The position numbers and the translations under genes are program-made. Shown here in pieces: positions 60,992 through 64,000 of a stretch of 64,000 bases of DNA; the stretch's first letter is position 1, and every line of letters begins with the position of its first letter. This DNA comes from Rhizobium cauense (GTDB taxonomy: Bacteria; Pseudomonadota; Alphaproteobacteria; Rhizobiales; Rhizobiaceae), in assembly GCF_019511525.1 (NCBI RefSeq), contig NZ_JAEUAT010000020.1, positions 1-64,000 of the forward strand, written 5' to 3'. The notes below the pieces were generated by a model, which saw only the letters and a program-made list of their open reading frames with translations, had not been told where the DNA came from and did not search any database.

Positions 60992-61255
60992 ATGTCCAGT
61001 TCCGAAACGACCACGAACCACAAAACTATCCAAGAGTGGATTGAAGCGCGCGATGGCAAACCGTCGGTCATCCGCACGAAGGGAAAGGGCGGCGTGCTTC
61101 GAATCGACTTTGGTGAGAAGGAAGAGGAATTCGAGGAGCTCGATTGGGATGAGTTTTTCCAGATCTTTGACGAAAACAAGCTCGCCTTTCTTTACCAGGA
61201 CAAAACCAAAAACGGTGAGCAAAGTCGCTTCAACAAGTTCATCGAGCGGGATTGA
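60992..61255 (+). CDS. Small acidic protein of the family often mislabelled glucan branching enzyme
   Basis: 87 residues: HKTIQEWIEARDGKPSVIRT, GVLRIDFGE, then LDWDEFFQIFDENKLAFLYQ and SRFNKFI. Proteins of this size and pattern are often labelled 1,4-alpha-glucan branching enzyme in databases, but it has none of the GH13 catalytic regions and cannot be one. Real role unknown. ATG 60992 with GGAAGGAAAA. DUF1003 gene follows 45 bp later. Confidence 0.8.
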   Translation: MSSSETTTNHKTIQEWIEARDGKPSVIRTKGKGGVLRIDFGEKEEEFEELDWDEFFQIFDENKLAFLYQDKTKNGEQSRFNKFIERD

Positions 61256-61300
61256 ATGTGCAGGTTGTAACCGTCATCGAGGGGCGAAGGAGTGACCACC

Positions 61301-61846
61301 ATGGCAAGAGCGGGAAGTGGCGACGATAGCCCCACAACTGCTGCTGCTGATGGTTTGAACCCCGCGCTAGCCCGTAATATCGAAGCCATAGCCCGGCGTC
61401 GTCAACGGACGCAGGAAAGCGCCAGCCTACAGGAGCGCGCCGCGGCTGCAATCAGCCGCTTCGCGGGCTCGATGCTTTTTGTGTACATACACATTGCCTT
61501 TTACACCCTTTGGATCACTGCAAATCTGGGTCTCATCCCGTGGCTGCCGCCCTGGGATCCTTCGCTGGTAATCCTCGCAATGCAGGCATCGGTCGAGGCA
61601 ATCTTCCTCTCGACGTTCGTACTGATCAACCAGAACCGAATGGCGGCTGAAGATGATCTCCGTGCTGACCTCGACCTGCAAGTCAGCCTGCTAAATGAGC
61701 ATGAGACGACACGTCTGATAACTATGGTGGAGGCCATTGCGCGGAAGTTGGAGGTTTCAACTGAAGCAGATGGTGAAGTGACCGAGCTGAAGAAGGATGT
61801 CGCGCCTGAGGCAGTGCTGGATCACCTTGAGGTATCGGATAAATGA
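61301..61846 (+). CDS. DUF1003 membrane protein
   Basis: 181 residues: polar N-terminus, two membrane segments (AGSMLFVYIHIAFYTLWITA and LVILAMQASVEAIFLSTFVL) with the DUF1003 signature AxFAGSMxFVxxHxxxFxxW-like and FLSTFVLINQNRMAAEDDLR, and a C-terminal helical tail. ATG at 61301 has AAGGAG at proper spacing; GTG at 61292 is less likely. Family function unknown, often with stress genes. Confidence 0.85.
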   Translation: MARAGSGDDSPTTAAADGLNPALARNIEAIARRRQRTQESASLQERAAAAISRFAGSMLFVYIHIAFYTLWITANLGLIPWLPPWDPSLVILAMQASVEAIFLSTFVLINQNRMAAEDDLRADLDLQVSLLNEHETTRLITMVEAIARKLEVSTEADGEVTELKKDVAPEAVLDHLEVSDK

Positions 61847-61888
61847 CTGCAAATGGGCGCTACATATCGGGGGCCAGTTGGTATCAGA

Positions 61889-62149
61889 TCAGGAGCTTGA
61901 GCCGCCAGGCGTATGGCGATCTTGCAGCGCGGAAAGACGCCTCAGTTCTTGCCGTATCAGAGTAACGGATCGGTATCCGATACCAGGAATTTCCATTAGT
62001 TGTTCGTCACTCAATGTGGCTAGGACATTCATCCGCTTTATTCTACCTTTTCGCAGCGCCATGATGATCCATGGGGGCAGGTTGCTTCTCAGCACCAAAC
62101 CGTTCAAAGAGGCGGGATTTTTCTTATCTTCAATACGTTGCCTCGGCAT
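61889..62149 (-). CDS. Helix-hairpin-helix protein resembling RNA polymerase alpha CTD
   Basis: 86 residues. The C-terminal half MNVLATLSDEQLMEIPGIGY, then RSVTLIRQELRRL, is a helix-hairpin-helix module like the alpha C-terminal domain of RNA polymerase (which binds DNA UP elements). ATG at 62149 is chosen; 62209 is in frame. A small DNA-binding protein is likely, but target and role are unknown. Confidence 0.6.
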   Translation of the reverse strand: MPRQRIEDKKNPASLNGLVLRSNLPPWIIMALRKGRIKRMNVLATLSDEQLMEIPGIGYRSVTLIRQELRRLSALQDRHTPGGSSS

Positions 62150-62218
62150 TCCGGCCACTCTTCGTGTCTTGGCTGACCACAGGACACAACGCGCGGTCCC
62201 GAGAGGCAAGCCGTAAGT

Positions 62219-63274
62219 CTATTGTCCTGTGGGTTCCCCAGTCATGCTGCCACTCTGGTAAATAAGGTCAATTGCCTGCGAAACAGCGACCAGTCCTTCC
62301 GCAGCAGGATCAAATTCGCTACTTTTTTTTAGCTGCTGTGCCCACGCAATCGCGGCGCGTCCACCCCAATCATCCGGCGGCTGCGCGAGCTGCTCGTGAG
62401 TGGTGCCCTTGAAGCGATGAGCAACAAAATTGTAGAAAGAGCCGTCGATATTGCGCAGGGCTGCGCCACCTCCGGTTCCGTAGAAGCTCGCGTCGATAAC
62501 GCAGTCGCATCCCGCATTAAGGCGCCATGAACACGCGAGGCGGACAATGGTACCGCTGGCGAGCTTAAGTGTCGCAACAGCGTAGTCCTCGACATGGTCT
62601 CGGTCTTGGGATACCCGCTTTCCCTGCTCCATCAAATGGCTGGAGACCGCAATGATCTTTGGGAAGTCCATTGCCCAAAGCGCCAGATCGATAAGGTGGA
62701 CGCCAAGATCAATTACACATCCTCCTCCCGATTGCAGGCGATCATAAAACCAGGGTTTGTCCGGGCCGTACGCATTGTGGAACGTCAGGTCGATCGCCAT
62801 GACATTGCCGAGATCCCCCGCCTTGAGCAGCTGCTTGATGCGCCTCATGCCCTCGGTATGGCGATAGGACAGATCCACGCCGAGAAGTTTGTTGGCAGCT
62901 TTTGCCGCTGCGAGGACTGCCTTCACTTCCACAGTATTGCGTCCTAGCGGTTTCTGACAGAACACTGCGCGGCCGGCATGCAGCGCCCTTATTGATTGCT
63001 CCGCGTGCTGTGCACTGGGCGTCGCAATCACGACCCCATCGAGATCCTCGGTAAGGAGTTCATCCAAGGTACCAACGAATCTGGCGGAAGGTGCTACCTT
63101 CGCTGCGGCAGTCATCATGTCTGTCGAAGGTTCGGCAATGACCACAGCCTCACAATGCCCGGTCGCAAGCATAGCTTCCATCCTATTACGACCGATCCAG
63201 CCTACGCCGAGAAAGCCAAGGCGTGTCGGCCTGGAAGAGATGCTGGACGCATGTTGAAGGGCTATGCCGCTCAT
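62219..63274 (-). CDS. Gfo/Idh/MocA-family oxidoreductase
   Basis: 351 residues. N-terminal Rossmann fold (RLGFLGVGWIGRNRMEAML), the family motif VFCQKPLGRN (Lys as catalytic candidate, usually EKP), and C-terminal domain with GGGCVIDLGVHLIDLALWAM, where D and H are the usual catalytic pair. NAD(P)-dependent dehydrogenase of a sugar or inositol-like compound; substrate cannot be read. Its ATG overlaps the stop of the MDR gene by one base (TGATG), so both act together in one operon. Confidence 0.9.
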   Translation of the reverse strand: MSGIALQHASSISSRPTRLGFLGVGWIGRNRMEAMLATGHCEAVVIAEPSTDMMTAAAKVAPSARFVGTLDELLTEDLDGVVIATPSAQHAEQSIRALHAGRAVFCQKPLGRNTVEVKAVLAAAKAANKLLGVDLSYRHTEGMRRIKQLLKAGDLGNVMAIDLTFHNAYGPDKPWFYDRLQSGGGCVIDLGVHLIDLALWAMDFPKIIAVSSHLMEQGKRVSQDRDHVEDYAVATLKLASGTIVRLACSWRLNAGCDCVIDASFYGTGGGAALRNIDGSFYNFVAHRFKGTTHEQLAQPPDDWGGRAAIAWAQQLKKSSEFDPAAEGLVAVSQAIDLIYQSGSMTGEPTGQ

Positions 63275-64000
63275 CAGTTGACCACCAGTGCTTTAATGAA
63301 GTTGTCGGGACGATCGCGCGTAGCATTCAAAGCCTGATCAAGCTGCTCCAAAGGATAGCGATGCGTATAAAGAGGAAACGGATCAAGCCTGCCTTCGATC
63401 ACGGCAGCGACGGCATCGCGCATGCCTTTGATGTAGACAGCTGGATCCCGCTCATGAGCGTTGATTACATCGATACCGCGCCAATTCCACAGCTGCATAT
63501 TGACTTGCCGGGAACCATCCTGGTGATACCCTGCTATGACCAGGCGGCCGCGTTCCATAGTCAATTCGGCAGCTAGATCAATCGGCCATTGTTTGCCTAC
63601 CGCCTCGATTACGCGATGACAGAAGTCACCAGCCGTCAATTTTTTTACTTCTTCGATGATGCGCCAATGGTCATCCATCACAATTGCCTCTGATGCGCCC
63701 ATACGCTTGGCCACTTCGAGCGCTTGGCGACGTCGCGAAATCGCGATGACCCGTGCGCCTGCGCGAGCCGCAAGTTGGGTTAACAGTGCTCCAAGAAAAC
63801 CAATGCCGATGATGGCGACCGTCTTGCCGGGTTCAATATCGCAACGCTTGAAGATGTTCATGGCGCAACCAAGCGGTTCACCAGGAAATGGCTTCTCTTC
63901 CAGAGCGGGTGGCAGAGGCACGACCATGTCGGCTGAGGCAAAATCATGGCTGGCGTAAGCGTGATAGGTAAGGGCCGCCACACGAGCTCCGATCGATAAT
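63274..64000 (-). CDS. Zinc-type MDR dehydrogenase, 5' end outside window
   Basis: Partial, at least 242 residues. The frame is open to the right edge (reads LSIGARVAALTYHAYASHDF). NAD(P)-binding Rossmann motif IIGIGFLGALLTQLAARAGA and the quinone/threonine dehydrogenase-like plan are visible; the GroES-like zinc domain is mostly beyond the edge, so zinc ligands cannot be checked. Coupled to the Gfo/Idh/MocA gene downstream; together they look like a two-step polyol or sugar oxidation. Confidence 0.88.
   Translation of the reverse strand, partial: LSIGARVAALTYHAYASHDFASADMVVPLPPALEEKPFPGEPLGCAMNIFKRCDIEPGKTVAIIGIGFLGALLTQLAARAGARVIAISRRRQALEVAKRMGASEAIVMDDHWRIIEEVKKLTAGDFCHRVIEAVGKQWPIDLAAELTMERGRLVIAGYHQDGSRQVNMQLWNWRGIDVINAHERDPAVYIKGMRDAVAAVIEGRLDPFPLYTHRYPLEQLDQALNATRDRPDNFIKALVVN

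Overview
The window looks like part of a large accessory replicon of a Rhizobiales (Rhizobiaceae-like) alphaproteobacterium. The main evidence is a complete repABC replication and partition cassette on the minus strand (repA 52429-53634, repB 51340-52353, repC 49970-51184), with a small counter-transcribed RNA between repB and repC. The regulatory signature is also alphaproteobacterial: many promoters of the general stress response type (sigma-EcfG/RpoE2, GGAAC and GTT with a 17-18 bp spacer). The left edge carries the 3' end of an IS3-family transposase gene and the right edge cuts a zinc-type dehydrogenase gene.

Layout. 0.4-6.7 kb: glgX-treZ-treY operon (glycogen/maltodextrin to trehalose). 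6.7-13.3 kb: BrkB/YihY membrane protein, a single-domain response regulator, an ECF sigma factor, and a divergent KaiC-family ATPase followed by a PAS hybrid histidine kinase. 13.3-24.4 kb: small stress genes (DUF2934, DUF4174), response regulator, CHASE4-GGDEF-EAL protein, type II NADH dehydrogenase, a three-gene translationally coupled membrane operon with DUF2243, two Crp/Fnr paralogues, CBS protein. 24.1-35.9 kb: a minus-strand signalling block with a 2096-residue poly-HAMP hybrid kinase, a REC-kinase-REC hybrid, kaiC, kaiB, an HWE-type PAS kinase and a small hypothetical. 36-49.5 kb: many short hypothetical, secreted and membrane proteins, GMC oxidoreductase, a PoxB-like ThDP enzyme, malQ, DUF4142. 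50-53.7 kb: repABC. 54-62.2 kb: short stress proteins, YciF-like ferritin-fold protein, an orphan SdhD-like protein, Mn-catalase-like protein, DUF1003, HhH protein. 62.2-64 kb: Gfo/Idh/MocA oxidoreductase and MDR dehydrogenase.

How the genes may fit together. By eye I find 25 sites that match GGAAC-N18/19-TT upstream of genes and in the right orientation; in 24 of them the base before TT is G, although I did not select for it. They lie before glgX, ndh, a Crp regulator, the CBS, DUF2934, DUF4142, YciF-like and Mn-catalase genes and many tiny proteins. The window therefore looks like a stress-survival island whose genes share one sigma-EcfG-type regulon: compatible solute and reserve carbohydrate metabolism, peroxide defence, envelope and small hydrophilic proteins. 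Within it sit two KaiC homologues, each next to a related hybrid histidine kinase. One of them is a full kaiC-kaiB-HWE kinase operon without kaiA. This clock-protein/phosphorelay cluster inside a stress regulon is the most interesting system here.
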